DNA of 64,000 bases, from contig NZ_CCAE010000015.1 of NCBI RefSeq assembly GCF_000723405.1, positions 25,057 to 89,056 on the forward strand, read 5' to 3'. Within the stretch, counting starts at the first letter, position 1. Every line of letters begins with the position of its first letter. This stretch comes from Hydrogenophaga intermedia. GTDB lineage: Bacteria; Pseudomonadota; Gammaproteobacteria; Burkholderiales; Burkholderiaceae_C. The notes beneath the pieces were generated by a model. It saw only the letters and a program-made list of their open reading frames with translations. It was not told the origin of the DNA and did not search any database. The position numbers were made by a program, and so were the translations under genes. Of this stretch, positions 51,753-59,258 are shown one piece after another.

Positions 51753-52282
51753 GCCTGCGCCCTCTCACCCGTCTCGTTCGTGTCTGCGGTCTCGCCGAAG
51801 AGCGCCCGCGCGAACTCCACCAGTGCCTGCAACAACATCAGCAGCAGCGCCAGCGGCACGGCCGCCTTCACCGGCCACACCGGCGGGTTCCAGGCCGAGA
51901 AGCTGGTCTCGCGGTACTCGAAGGCGCTCAGCGCGGCGGGCACGCTGTACACCAGCAGGATGCCGCAGAAGAGCACGATCACCGGGTAGTTCACCAGGTC
52001 GAGCCGGCGCGTCCAGGCCGCGCTCAGGCGCTGGCGCAGCAAGTCGAGCGCGACGTGGCCCTTGAGGTGCAGCAGGTACGGCCCACCGAGCAGGAAGTAA
52101 GGGCCGAACAGCAGAACGGCCAACTCCATGCCCCACACCGTGGGCGCATTGAAGAAATAGCGCATCACCACCTCGTAGAGCATCACGGGCACGACGATGG
52201 CCATGAGCCAGACCGTGATCTGGAACAACCGGCGGTTGAAGGCGGTGATGGCGCGCGCGATCACGGACAGCCAGAGGGGCAT
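51749..52282 (-). CDS. dctQ: TRAP transporter small permease (DctQ family)
   Basis: A 177-residue membrane protein with four hydrophobic segments, including LFQITVWLMAIVVPVMLYEV near 20 and AAVPLALLLMLLQALVEFA near 145. MRYFFNAPTVWGMELAVLLFG (near 41) is the family pattern. It sits between dctP (70 bases upstream) and dctM (4-base overlap). Confidence 0.9.
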   Translation of the reverse strand: MPLWLSVIARAITAFNRRLFQITVWLMAIVVPVMLYEVVMRYFFNAPTVWGMELAVLLFGPYFLLGGPYLLHLKGHVALDLLRQRLSAAWTRRLDLVNYPVIVLFCGILLVYSVPAALSAFEYRETSFSAWNPPVWPVKAAVPLALLLMLLQALVEFARALFGETADTNETGERAQA

Positions 52283-52352
52283 GCCGACACTCCTGAAGTC
52301 GAACGGGAAGGCCCGGCCCGCCGCGCGGGCGAACCGGGCGTGTCAACAACGC

Positions 52353-53399
52353 TCAGCCCAGCAGGCCCAGCTCTTTCATGAACGCCACCTGGCTGTCCAG
52401 GATGCGCGTGGCCAGGGCGTCGCCCTTGGTGGCGGCGCGCCAGGCCTCCATGGCCTTGGGCCGCGCGGCGGCCACGTCGGCGGGGTTGAAGCGGATCACC
52501 TCGCAGCCCTTGGCCGCGTACTTGCCCAGCGCGGCAGCGTCGTTCACCAGGATGTGCTGGCGCAGCGCGCCCGAGACCTCGCGCGCGGCCACACCCAGCG
52601 CGGCCTTGTACTCGGCCGGCAGGCGCTCATGCGCGCCGCGGTTGGCCACGTAGGCCGTGGCCGTGGTGGGCTGGTGAAAGCCCGGCACGATGACGAACTT
52701 GGCCACCTCGGCCAGACCGGCCTCGAAGTTGGCGGTCAGGTCGCCGCGGTCGGCCATGTCCACCACGCCCTTGTCGAGCGCGGAGTACACCTCGCCCGTG
52801 GGCAGCGGCGTCACCGACACGCCCATGGCGCCCATCACCGTGGACGCCAGACCGACAAAGCGGCCCTTCTTGCCCGCCAGGTCGGCGATCTTGCGGATCG
52901 GCACCTTGGAGTGCAGCGGCTCCTGGCCGTACACCGTGGGCGCGATGTAGTGCAGGCCGGCTGGCGCGTAGGCCTGGCGCACCAGGTCCAGGCCGCCGCG
53001 CTCGTAGAACCAGGCCTCGTACTCGTCGCTCTCGGCGAAGCCGAAGGGAATGGTGCTGGTGAAGGCGAACGAAGGAATCTTGCCGGCCTCGTAGCCGTCG
53101 AAGGTCTTCATCATCTCGAAGGCGCCGCCGCGCACGGCGTCGAAGGCCTGCGCCGCGGGCACGATCTGGCCGGCCGCGAACAGGTTGATCTTGAAGCGCC
53201 CGCCGGTGAGCTCGGCCACGCGGGCCACGAAACGCTCCTCGTACTTCTGCGGCGTGGTGCCGCCGTCCCACAGCGCCTGCATGCGCCAGGTGACGGCCGG
53301 CGACTGCGCGTGCACGGCCAGCGGCGCCGCGGTGGCGGCCACCGCCACGCCGGCGAGAGAGGTTTTCAGCAGGCCGCGTCGCTTGATCGCGTCTTTCAT
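52353..53399 (-). CDS. dctP: TRAP transporter solute-binding protein (DctP family)
   Basis: Periplasmic binding protein, 348 residues. The N-terminus KRRGLLKTSLAGVAVAATAAPLAVHAQ looks like a Tat-type signal. Mature part: VTWRMQALWDGGTTPQKYEERFV near 36, GRFKINLFAAGQIVPAAQAFDAV near 67, LAGKKGRFVGLASTVMGAMGV near 165 with the conserved Arg that binds the ligand carboxylate, and ADRGDLTANFEAGLAEVAKF near 207. First gene of the dctPQM-mvaA transcript, divergent from the MocR regulator. Confidence 0.92.
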   Translation of the reverse strand: MKDAIKRRGLLKTSLAGVAVAATAAPLAVHAQSPAVTWRMQALWDGGTTPQKYEERFVARVAELTGGRFKINLFAAGQIVPAAQAFDAVRGGAFEMMKTFDGYEAGKIPSFAFTSTIPFGFAESDEYEAWFYERGGLDLVRQAYAPAGLHYIAPTVYGQEPLHSKVPIRKIADLAGKKGRFVGLASTVMGAMGVSVTPLPTGEVYSALDKGVVDMADRGDLTANFEAGLAEVAKFVIVPGFHQPTTATAYVANRGAHERLPAEYKAALGVAAREVSGALRQHILVNDAAALGKYAAKGCEVIRFNPADVAAARPKAMEAWRAATKGDALATRILDSQVAFMKELGLLG

Positions 53400-53504
53400 G
53401 TCTTGTCTCCGATCGGTTGGTCGTCCCGCCGTGGCCGGCGGTGCTCTGGTGCGCGCACCCGGCCACGCCGGGCCATGCGGGTCACGCTGCGGAAAAGTCT
53501 ATAG

Positions 53505-53555
53505 ACAGTTGCGCACCGTCATAGGTACAGTTTAGGCACAGTGAAATGAACTGTA
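53505..53555. promoter_or_regulatory. Operator repeats (ACAGTT) for the MocR-type regulator
   Basis: ACAGTT at 53505-53510 and 53527-53532, ACAGTG at 53538-53543 and the inverted AACTGT at 53549-53554. The copies are 22 and 11 bases apart (two and one helix turns), and TACAGTT/AACTGTA form an exact 7-base dyad with 16 bases between. They lie in the 204-base gap between dctP and the MocR gene. Direct plus inverted copies are typical of GntR/MocR operators. Confidence 0.6.
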
Positions 53556-53603
53556 TCCATGAACACCTGGGTACGGTTCTCCCCTCCCGCACAGGAGCCC
53601 CGC

Positions 53604-54983
53604 GTGGACACCAAGGTCGAAGCCCTGGCCAACCGCCTCGCCAACGCCATCGAACAAGGCAGCCTGCCGCCGGGCAGCCGCCTGCGCTCGGTGCGCGACG
53701 CCGCGGCCAAGGACGGCCTGGGCGTGAACACCGTGGTGGAGGCCTACAACCGCCTCGTCGCGCGCGGCTACGTCGAGGCACGGCCCGGCTCGGGCTACTT
53801 CGTGCGCCGCCTCGCGGGCACGCGCTCGCACGCAGCGCCGGCGCACGTCACCGAGGCGGTGGACGTGGTCTCGCTGCTGCGCGAACAGCTCGAGCAGCAC
53901 TACGAGGTGCGCGTGGGCGACGGCCGCCCGCCCGCCTCGTGGATGGAGGGCTCGGAGCTGGGGCGCCACCTGCGTGGCGCGGGCAGCAGCGGGCTCTCGC
54001 AGATCGACCACGGTTACGGCACACCCTGGGGCTACCTGCCCCTGCGCGAAACCGTGGCGCGCCTGCTGGGCGAACGCACCCTGCCCGTGAGCCCACGCCA
54101 GGTGCTGCTCACGCAAGGCGCCAACCACGCGCTCGACCTCATCGTGCGCCACCTGCTCGAACCCGGGGACCACGCACTGGTGGACTCGCCCGGCTACTAC
54201 CCGCTGTTCGGCAAGCTCAAGCTGGCCAAGGTGCACATGCACGGCGTGCCACGCCAGGCCGACGGCCCCGACCTGGACGCCCTGCAGCGCCTGCTCAAGA
54301 ACCAACGGCCCAAGGTCTTCTTCACGCAGTCGCTCGCGCACAACCCCACGGGTGGCTCCATCAGCCTGCCCAAGGCGCACAAGCTGCTGCAACTCATCAC
54401 CGAGCACGACTGCCTGGTGGTGGAGGACGACCCCTTCGCCGACCTGCTGCCCGCGGGCGCGCCGCGCCTGGCCGCGCTCGACCAGCTCGAGCGCGTGATC
54501 TACGTGAGCAGCTTCTCCAAGACCCTGTCGGCCGGCCTGCGCGTGGGCTACATCGCGGGGGCCGCGCACCACATCACCGCGCTGTGCGACCTGAAGATGG
54601 TGACCGTGGTCTCCACCTCCGACTTCGTCGAGCGCGTGGTGCATCAGCTCATTTCCAGCGGGCAGTACCGCCGCCACCTCAACCGCCTGAAGGCGCGGCT
54701 GGACGAGGTGCACGAACCCGCCATCAAGGCCCTGCGCCGCGCGGGCGCCACCGTGCACCCGGCTACACCGGGCGGCTACTACCTGTGGGTGGAATTACCC
54801 GAAGGCCTGGAGGAGCTGGAGCTCGCGCGGCGCGCGGCCGCTCAGGGCATCTTCCTGGCGCCGGGCTCGGTGTTTCACCCCGACCGCCACGCCGCCTGCA
54901 CGGCCATGCGCGTGAACGTGGCCTACGCCACCGACCCGCGCTTCCTGCGGTTTCTGCAGGGGCAGATCAAGGCGCTGCGCTGA
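53604..54983 (+). CDS. MocR-type regulator (GntR DNA-binding domain fused to an aminotransferase domain)
   Basis: A 459-residue transcription regulator with a PLP-binding domain. Residues 1-70 are a GntR winged helix (ALANRLANAIEQGSLPPGSRLRSVRDAA, then GVNTVVEAYNRLVARGYVEA). Residues from about 120 on are the fold-type I domain: TQGANHALDLIVRHLLEPGDH near 165, HNPTGGSI near 247 and SSFSKTLSAGLRVGY near 304 with the PLP lysine. I chose the GTG at 53604 because AGGAG lies six bases upstream and homology starts with DTKVEALANR. An ATG at 53559 is also in frame, but it would put the operator within four bases of the start codon. It probably controls the divergent dctPQM-mvaA genes. Confidence 0.87.
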   Translation: MDTKVEALANRLANAIEQGSLPPGSRLRSVRDAAAKDGLGVNTVVEAYNRLVARGYVEARPGSGYFVRRLAGTRSHAAPAHVTEAVDVVSLLREQLEQHYEVRVGDGRPPASWMEGSELGRHLRGAGSSGLSQIDHGYGTPWGYLPLRETVARLLGERTLPVSPRQVLLTQGANHALDLIVRHLLEPGDHALVDSPGYYPLFGKLKLAKVHMHGVPRQADGPDLDALQRLLKNQRPKVFFTQSLAHNPTGGSISLPKAHKLLQLITEHDCLVVEDDPFADLLPAGAPRLAALDQLERVIYVSSFSKTLSAGLRVGYIAGAAHHITALCDLKMVTVVSTSDFVERVVHQLISSGQYRRHLNRLKARLDEVHEPAIKALRRAGATVHPATPGGYYLWVELPEGLEELELARRAAAQGIFLAPGSVFHPDRHAACTAMRVNVAYATDPRFLRFLQGQIKALR

Positions 54984-55003
54984 GGTGTCTATGAGGGGGG
55001 CGT

Positions 55004-55055
55004 TTCGCGGCTCTGCTTCGCGGCTCTGCTTCGCGCCACTGTTTCGCGCCTCTTC
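55004..55055. repeat. 13-base tandem repeats after the MocR gene
   Basis: Four end-to-end units: TTCGCGGCTCTGC twice, then TTCGCGCCACTGT and TTCGCGCCTCTTC. They open the 582-base gene-free stretch between the MocR gene and dsbC. Confidence 0.75.
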
Positions 55056-55082
55056 CTCGCGAGGGCCGCTGGTGCGTGTGCC

Positions 55083-55460
55083 CGTTCTCCGGCCCACGCT
55101 CGCGCAGAGGCGCCCGGGCGCTCGGACAGGGTTGGCGTCACCACCGTGGTTGGCGCGCCCCCTCCTGTGGCAAGCGCGAATGGGGCCTGCGCCCGGTCAC
55201 CCACACCATCGACCCCAGTAGCGGATGGGCCGGCCCAAGAAGACCGGACTTCCCTGGCTCGGCGATTAAATGGAATCTGACCCCAATTAAGGGGAGCCCG
55301 ATTTCCGGTGGTGCGCTAGGGCGTCACTCTCGACGGCTGGTGGGGTTCGCGGGCGCAGGCCCCATTCGCGCTTGCCACAGAGGCGGCGCGCCAACCACGG
55401 TGTTGACGCAGGCCCGGTGGAGCGCCCGGGGACATCTGCGCGAGCGTGGGCCGGAGAACG
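55083..55460. repeat. Large imperfect inverted repeat (about 110-base arms)
   Basis: Arm 55083-55194 and the reverse complement of 55351-55460 share an identical first 26 bases and last 29 bases and several identical internal blocks (for example CACCGTGGTTGGCGCGCC). The 156-base centre contains AAATGGAATCTGACCCCAAT near 55268-55287, a wording I associate with REP/RAYT-type elements. There is no open frame of substance, so this looks like a non-coding mobile-element relic or MITE-like unit. Confidence 0.7.
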
Positions 55461-55475
55461 CGGACCACGCCAGCC

Positions 55476-55547
55476 GTCAGCGCGAGGCCTCCACGAGAAG
55501 TCAGCGCGAGGTCTCAACGAGAAGTCAGCGCGAGGACCTGGCGAGAG
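55476..55547. repeat. 24-base tandem repeats before dsbC
   Basis: Three units beginning GTCAGCGCGAGG and ending ACGAGAA (55476-55499, 55500-55523), the third one (55524-55547) diverging in its second half. They close the gene-free stretch next to the 3' end of dsbC. There are no spacers between the units, so this is not a CRISPR array. Confidence 0.75.
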
Positions 55548-55565
55548 GGGGAACCCTACCCACCC

Positions 55566-56336
55566 TCAAGCCCCCTTCAGCGCCCCCTCGATCACATCCA
55601 GCTTCACCGCGCCGTTGAGGCGCTGCCCCTCGGCCGTGAACAGCGTGGGTGTGCCCTGCACGCGGAATTTTTCGGCCAGCGCCATGTTGCGCTCCAGCGC
55701 CTCGAAGCCGCAGCCCGACACGCCATTGCCCGGCACCTCCTGGTCGGCCATCGCCGCTTCCCAGGCGATCGGTCGCGAGGGCGCGCACCAGATGCGTTCG
55801 TTCAGTGCGCGCGACTCCGGCCCCAGGTAGGAAATCGGGAAGGTGTGCACCGTCAGATCGGTGGCGTCTTTCAGCGTCGCGTGCAGGCGCTTGCAGAAGC
55901 CGCAGCGCGGGTCCTCGAAGCTCACCAGCACACGGCCCGGCACCACCTTGCCGCGCTGGATGGTGATCGCGTCGGCCAGGTCCAGCTCGGCCAGGCGCAG
56001 TGTCGGCGTGCTCGCCAGCACGTACTCGGCCTGGCGCTGCGCCGTCAGCGAGCGGCGGTTGGCGATGTCGATGATGTGGCCGTCGATGAGGTGCTCGCCC
56101 GCGGCGTCGATGTAGAACACCTTGTCCTTCACGATCACCTCGTGCAGGCCCGGCAGGGGCCCCGCGCCGAAGAACTGGACCTTGCCGCCCGTGAGCCGTT
56201 CCACGATGGCCGTCAGGGCCGCCTCGTCGCGCACGGGTCGCGTGGCCACCGCCTGCGCCAGCGCGGGCCCCGCCCCGCCCAGGCCGGCCAGCAAGGCCAG
56301 CCGCTTGAGTCCTTCACGTCGTTCCATGCCCGGCAT
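55566..56336 (-). CDS. dsbC: Thiol:disulfide interchange protein DsbC
   Basis: Periplasmic disulfide isomerase, 256 residues. A signal peptide (LKRLALLAGLGGAGPALAQ) is followed by the dimerisation domain (FFGAGPLPGLHEVIVKDKVFYID near 55, HLIDGHIIDI near 81) and a thioredoxin domain with the active-site motif CGFC in SFEDPRCGFCKRLHATL near 143. A second cysteine pair is seen (IWCAPSRP and SGCGFEALERN), as in the family, then the cis-Pro loop VQGTPTLF near 232. The start may be 56336 or 56327; both retain the signal peptide. It is divergent from the polysaccharide genes. Confidence 0.9.
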   Translation of the reverse strand: MPGMERREGLKRLALLAGLGGAGPALAQAVATRPVRDEAALTAIVERLTGGKVQFFGAGPLPGLHEVIVKDKVFYIDAAGEHLIDGHIIDIANRRSLTAQRQAEYVLASTPTLRLAELDLADAITIQRGKVVPGRVLVSFEDPRCGFCKRLHATLKDATDLTVHTFPISYLGPESRALNERIWCAPSRPIAWEAAMADQEVPGNGVSGCGFEALERNMALAEKFRVQGTPTLFTAEGQRLNGAVKLDVIEGALKGA

Positions 56337-56422
56337 ATCGCACCCATCTCTGATCAACCAAAGGGCGCCCAGCATGGCCGCGCCGCGTGACGGTTTTCCG
56401 ACAGCGCGCCGGCGTCGGCGAA

Positions 56423-56444
56423 CCATGGTCCGAACGGACCATGG
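56423..56444. promoter_or_regulatory. Perfect 10-base dyad between dsbC and the polysaccharide genes
   Basis: CCATGGTCCG and CGGACCATGG separated by AA. It lies in the 223-base divergent region, 116 bases before the glycosyltransferase start. No poly-U follows on either strand, so an operator is more likely than a terminator. Two copies of TTGTCACAC (56487-56495 and 56528-56536) lie downstream, 41 bases apart. Confidence 0.5.
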
Positions 56445-56559
56445 CCACCCCGGATCGCTCCCGCAACAAGTCCGCAGCGCGTCGATTTGTCACACAAGGG
56501 CCGCACACTGAAACGCTCCTGCGACCGTTGTCACACCGCCCTTCCAGCGCCTCCCTGTC

Positions 56560-57981
56560 GTGATCGACATCAGCTCCCTCGCCTCCAACAGCTCACCGCG
56601 CGTGGCCGGCGCCACGGGTGCGACCGCGCGCGGCAGCCCGCTCAACCTGCTGGAGATCTCGCTCACCCCGGTCATCGGCGTGGCCGTGCTCTGGGTGCTG
56701 GCGCGTGTGCTGGACGGCGGCATCCACCCCGAGTACTTCCTGCTCGCCGTGGTGGTGTTCGCCATGACCTTCCCCGGCCCCTCGCGGCTCACGGGCACGG
56801 TGCGCTGGCTGCTGCTGGACGTGCTGCTGAGCTGGGGCACCACCTTCGGCCTGCTGCTGGCCGCCGGCTGGACCACCGGCTACGTGCGCCTGTTCCCCGA
56901 CGAACTCATCGCCTGGTGGATGGGCCTCGTGCCGGCCATCGACCTCGCGGCCTGGCTGGGCCTGCGCGCCACCGCGCCCACGCTGGTTCGCCTGCAGGGC
57001 CGGCCCGCGCGCGCCCTGGTGGCGGGCATGAACCCGCAGGGCCTGCAGCTCGCCCACAACCTGCAGGACGCGCGCTTCCACAACTTCGAACTCGTGGGCT
57101 TCGTGGACGACCGCTCGCGCGAGCGCCTGCCCGACGACGCGCGCTTCCCGCTGCTCGGGCGTTTCGAATCGCTGGGCGAGGTGCTGCGCCAGCAGCGCAT
57201 CGACCACGTCTACATCTCGCTGCCCATGGCCTCGCAGCCGCGCATCCTCAAGATCCTGGACGACCTGAAGGACACCACGGCCTCGATCTACTTCGTGCCC
57301 GACCTGTTCGTGACCGACCTGATCCAGAGCAAGCCCACGGTGCTGTGCGGCGTGCCCGTCATCTCGGTGTGCGACACGCCCTTCCAGGGCCTCAGCGGCG
57401 GGCTCAAGCGCGGCAGCGACGTGGTGCTGGCCTCCCTGATCCTGGTGCTGCTGGCGCCCGTGCTCATCGCCATCGCCGTGGCCGTCAAGCTCAGCTCGCC
57501 GGGGCCGGTCATCTTCAAGCAGCGGCGTTATGGCCAGTCGGGCGAGCAGATCGTGGTCTACAAATTCCGCTCGATGACCGTGGCCGAGGACGGCGCGCAG
57601 GTCACGCAAGCGCGCCGCAACGACCAGCGCATCACGCCCCTGGGCGCCGTGCTGCGGCGCACCTCGCTCGACGAACTGCCCCAGTTCATCAACGTGCTGC
57701 AGGGGCGCATGAGCATCGTGGGCCCGCGCCCGCACGCCGTGGCGCACAACGAGCTGTACCGCAAGCTCATCAAGGGCTACATGGTGCGGCACAAGGTCAA
57801 GCCGGGCATCACAGGCTGGGCGCAGGTCAACGGCTACCGGGGCGAGACGGACACGCTGGAGAAGATGGAAGGCCGCATCGCGCTGGACCTGGACTACCTG
57901 CGCAACTGGTCGCTCAAGCTCGATCTGCTGATCATCCTCAAGACGATCAGGCTGGTCTTCAAGGACCAGCAGGCGTATTGA
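56560..57981 (+). CDS. Undecaprenyl-phosphate sugar phosphotransferase (WcaJ-like, exopolysaccharide initiation)
   Basis: Transfers a sugar-1-phosphate to undecaprenyl phosphate to start a polysaccharide repeat; inner membrane, 473 residues. Four hydrophobic segments lie in the first 140 residues, then a nucleotide-binding-like domain (RALVAGMNPQGLQLAHNL near 150). The catalytic bacterial sugar-transferase domain follows: GGLKRGSDVVLASLILVLLAP near 284, VYKFRSMTVAEDGAQ near 333, TSLDELPQFINVLQGRMSIV near 368, GPRPHAVAHNELY near 388 and KPGITGWAQVNGYRGETDT near 414. The start is a GTG at 56560. Its stop overlaps the next start by one base (TGATG). Confidence 0.9.
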   Translation: MIDISSLASNSSPRVAGATGATARGSPLNLLEISLTPVIGVAVLWVLARVLDGGIHPEYFLLAVVVFAMTFPGPSRLTGTVRWLLLDVLLSWGTTFGLLLAAGWTTGYVRLFPDELIAWWMGLVPAIDLAAWLGLRATAPTLVRLQGRPARALVAGMNPQGLQLAHNLQDARFHNFELVGFVDDRSRERLPDDARFPLLGRFESLGEVLRQQRIDHVYISLPMASQPRILKILDDLKDTTASIYFVPDLFVTDLIQSKPTVLCGVPVISVCDTPFQGLSGGLKRGSDVVLASLILVLLAPVLIAIAVAVKLSSPGPVIFKQRRYGQSGEQIVVYKFRSMTVAEDGAQVTQARRNDQRITPLGAVLRRTSLDELPQFINVLQGRMSIVGPRPHAVAHNELYRKLIKGYMVRHKVKPGITGWAQVNGYRGETDTLEKMEGRIALDLDYLRNWSLKLDLLIILKTIRLVFKDQQAY

Positions 57982-59258
57982 TGGCACACCCCCGCCGCGC
58001 TGCGCGCGACCCCCTCGAGGGGGCGAGACCGACCGACCGGCAAAGCCGGATCGGTGGTCTCTCTTGGCTGGGCATTGGCGCTTGTGCCGCCCTGGCGTGC
58101 CTCGCCGCGCCGCTGGCGCTCGCACAGGACGACGGCCTCAGCCTCTCCGCCGCTTACCGCGTGCAGCGCGACAGCAACCTCTTTCGCCTGGCCGATGGCG
58201 TGAACCCGCTGTTCGCGCTCGGTCGGCCGAGCGCGGCGGAGACCGTGCATGTCCGCTCCGTGGGCCTGCGCTACGCGCGCGACTTCAGCCTGCAGCGCCT
58301 GGAAGCCGACATCGGCCTGGTGGACTACGCCTACGACACCTACGACCAGCTCGACCTGCTGGCGCGCAACCACGACCTGCGATGGCGCTGGGCCATCACG
58401 CCCGACCTCACCGGCACGGTGAGAACGCAGCGCGACGAAAGCGTCAACAGCTTCGAGGACACCAGCGTGCTCACCCAGCGCAACCGGCGCCTGCGCCGCT
58501 TCCAGAGCGTGGACGCCAACTGGCGCCTGGACGGCGCCTGGACGCTGATCGCCGAGGCCCAGGAAGCGCGCAATGAAAACCAGCAACCCCTGGTGGGCGA
58601 AGACAGCCAGATCCTGCGCACCACGGGCCTTGGCGTGCGGCGCGAGACACCCAAGGGCAGCTCGCTCGCGCTGCGATGGCGCAGCGGCGAGGGCGAGACC
58701 ATCGACCCCAACCGCCCGCCGGCCCCGCTGCGCGACAACGACTTCCGGCAGGACGAGTGGGCCCTGGACGCGCGCTGGCCCGTCACCGACAAGACGCGCC
58801 TGGAGGCCAACCTCGCCTGGATCGACCGCGTGCACGAACGGGTGGCCGCGCGCGACTACGACGCGCTCAACTGGCGCGTTTCGGCGAACTGGACGCCCAG
58901 CGCCAAGACCCTGCTTCGCCTGAGTGCCAGCGAAGACTTCAGCAGCTACCAGACCAGCAACGCCAGCGTGACGCGCACCCGCCGCTGGACGCTCAATGGC
59001 ACCTGGGTGCTCACCAGCAAGTTGAGCCTGCAAGGCAGCTGGGGCAGCGCCGACCGCGATTTCCAGCGTCCGCCGCCCGGCACCCTGCCCGACATCCGCA
59101 AGGACCGCACGCGCGAGCGCCTGCTGAGCCTGCGCTGGGCCTTCGCGCGCCAGGCCTCGCTGGACCTGACCTGGCAGGACAGCCGCCGCCAGAGCAACGT
59201 GCCGAGCTGGCGCTACCGCAGCGATCTGTTGCGGGTCGGGATCAGCGGGCGGTTCTGA
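57981..59258 (+). CDS. Exopolysaccharide outer-membrane beta-barrel protein (EpsL-like)
   Basis: A 425-residue outer-membrane protein. After about 30 odd residues encoded by a repeat element, a signal peptide (LSWLGIGACAALACLAAPLALAQ) begins near 29, then a barrel of repeated strands: DGLSLSAAYRVQRDSNLFRLADG near 52, SLALRWRSGEGETID near 229, ending RVGISGRF with terminal Phe. It resembles EpsL of exosortase-B-linked gene sets, thought to help polysaccharide export. It is coupled to the glycosyltransferase upstream. The true start may be a downstream in-frame codon, since the first residues come from a GC-rich repeat. It is convergent with the DUF3047-type gene, with no gap. Confidence 0.75.
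   Translation: MAHPRRAARDPLEGARPTDRQSRIGGLSWLGIGACAALACLAAPLALAQDDGLSLSAAYRVQRDSNLFRLADGVNPLFALGRPSAAETVHVRSVGLRYARDFSLQRLEADIGLVDYAYDTYDQLDLLARNHDLRWRWAITPDLTGTVRTQRDESVNSFEDTSVLTQRNRRLRRFQSVDANWRLDGAWTLIAEAQEARNENQQPLVGEDSQILRTTGLGVRRETPKGSSLALRWRSGEGETIDPNRPPAPLRDNDFRQDEWALDARWPVTDKTRLEANLAWIDRVHERVAARDYDALNWRVSANWTPSAKTLLRLSASEDFSSYQTSNASVTRTRRWTLNGTWVLTSKLSLQGSWGSADRDFQRPPPGTLPDIRKDRTRERLLSLRWAFARQASLDLTWQDSRRQSNVPSWRYRSDLLRVGISGRF
57985..58063. repeat. GC-rich dispersed element inside the 5' end of the EpsL-like gene
   Basis: CCCCCTCGAGGGGG (58010-58023) and a second hairpin around CCGACCGGC-AAA-GCCGG (58033-58054), opened by CACCCCCGCCGCGCTGCGCG. It resembles in layout the element at 26636-26715. 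It is read in frame as about 26 arginine- and proline-rich residues ahead of the signal peptide. Confidence 0.55.

Noticed and set aside
55476..55547. Possible CRISPR array (24-base repeats)
   Set aside because: The units are head to tail with no spacers and no cas genes are present.
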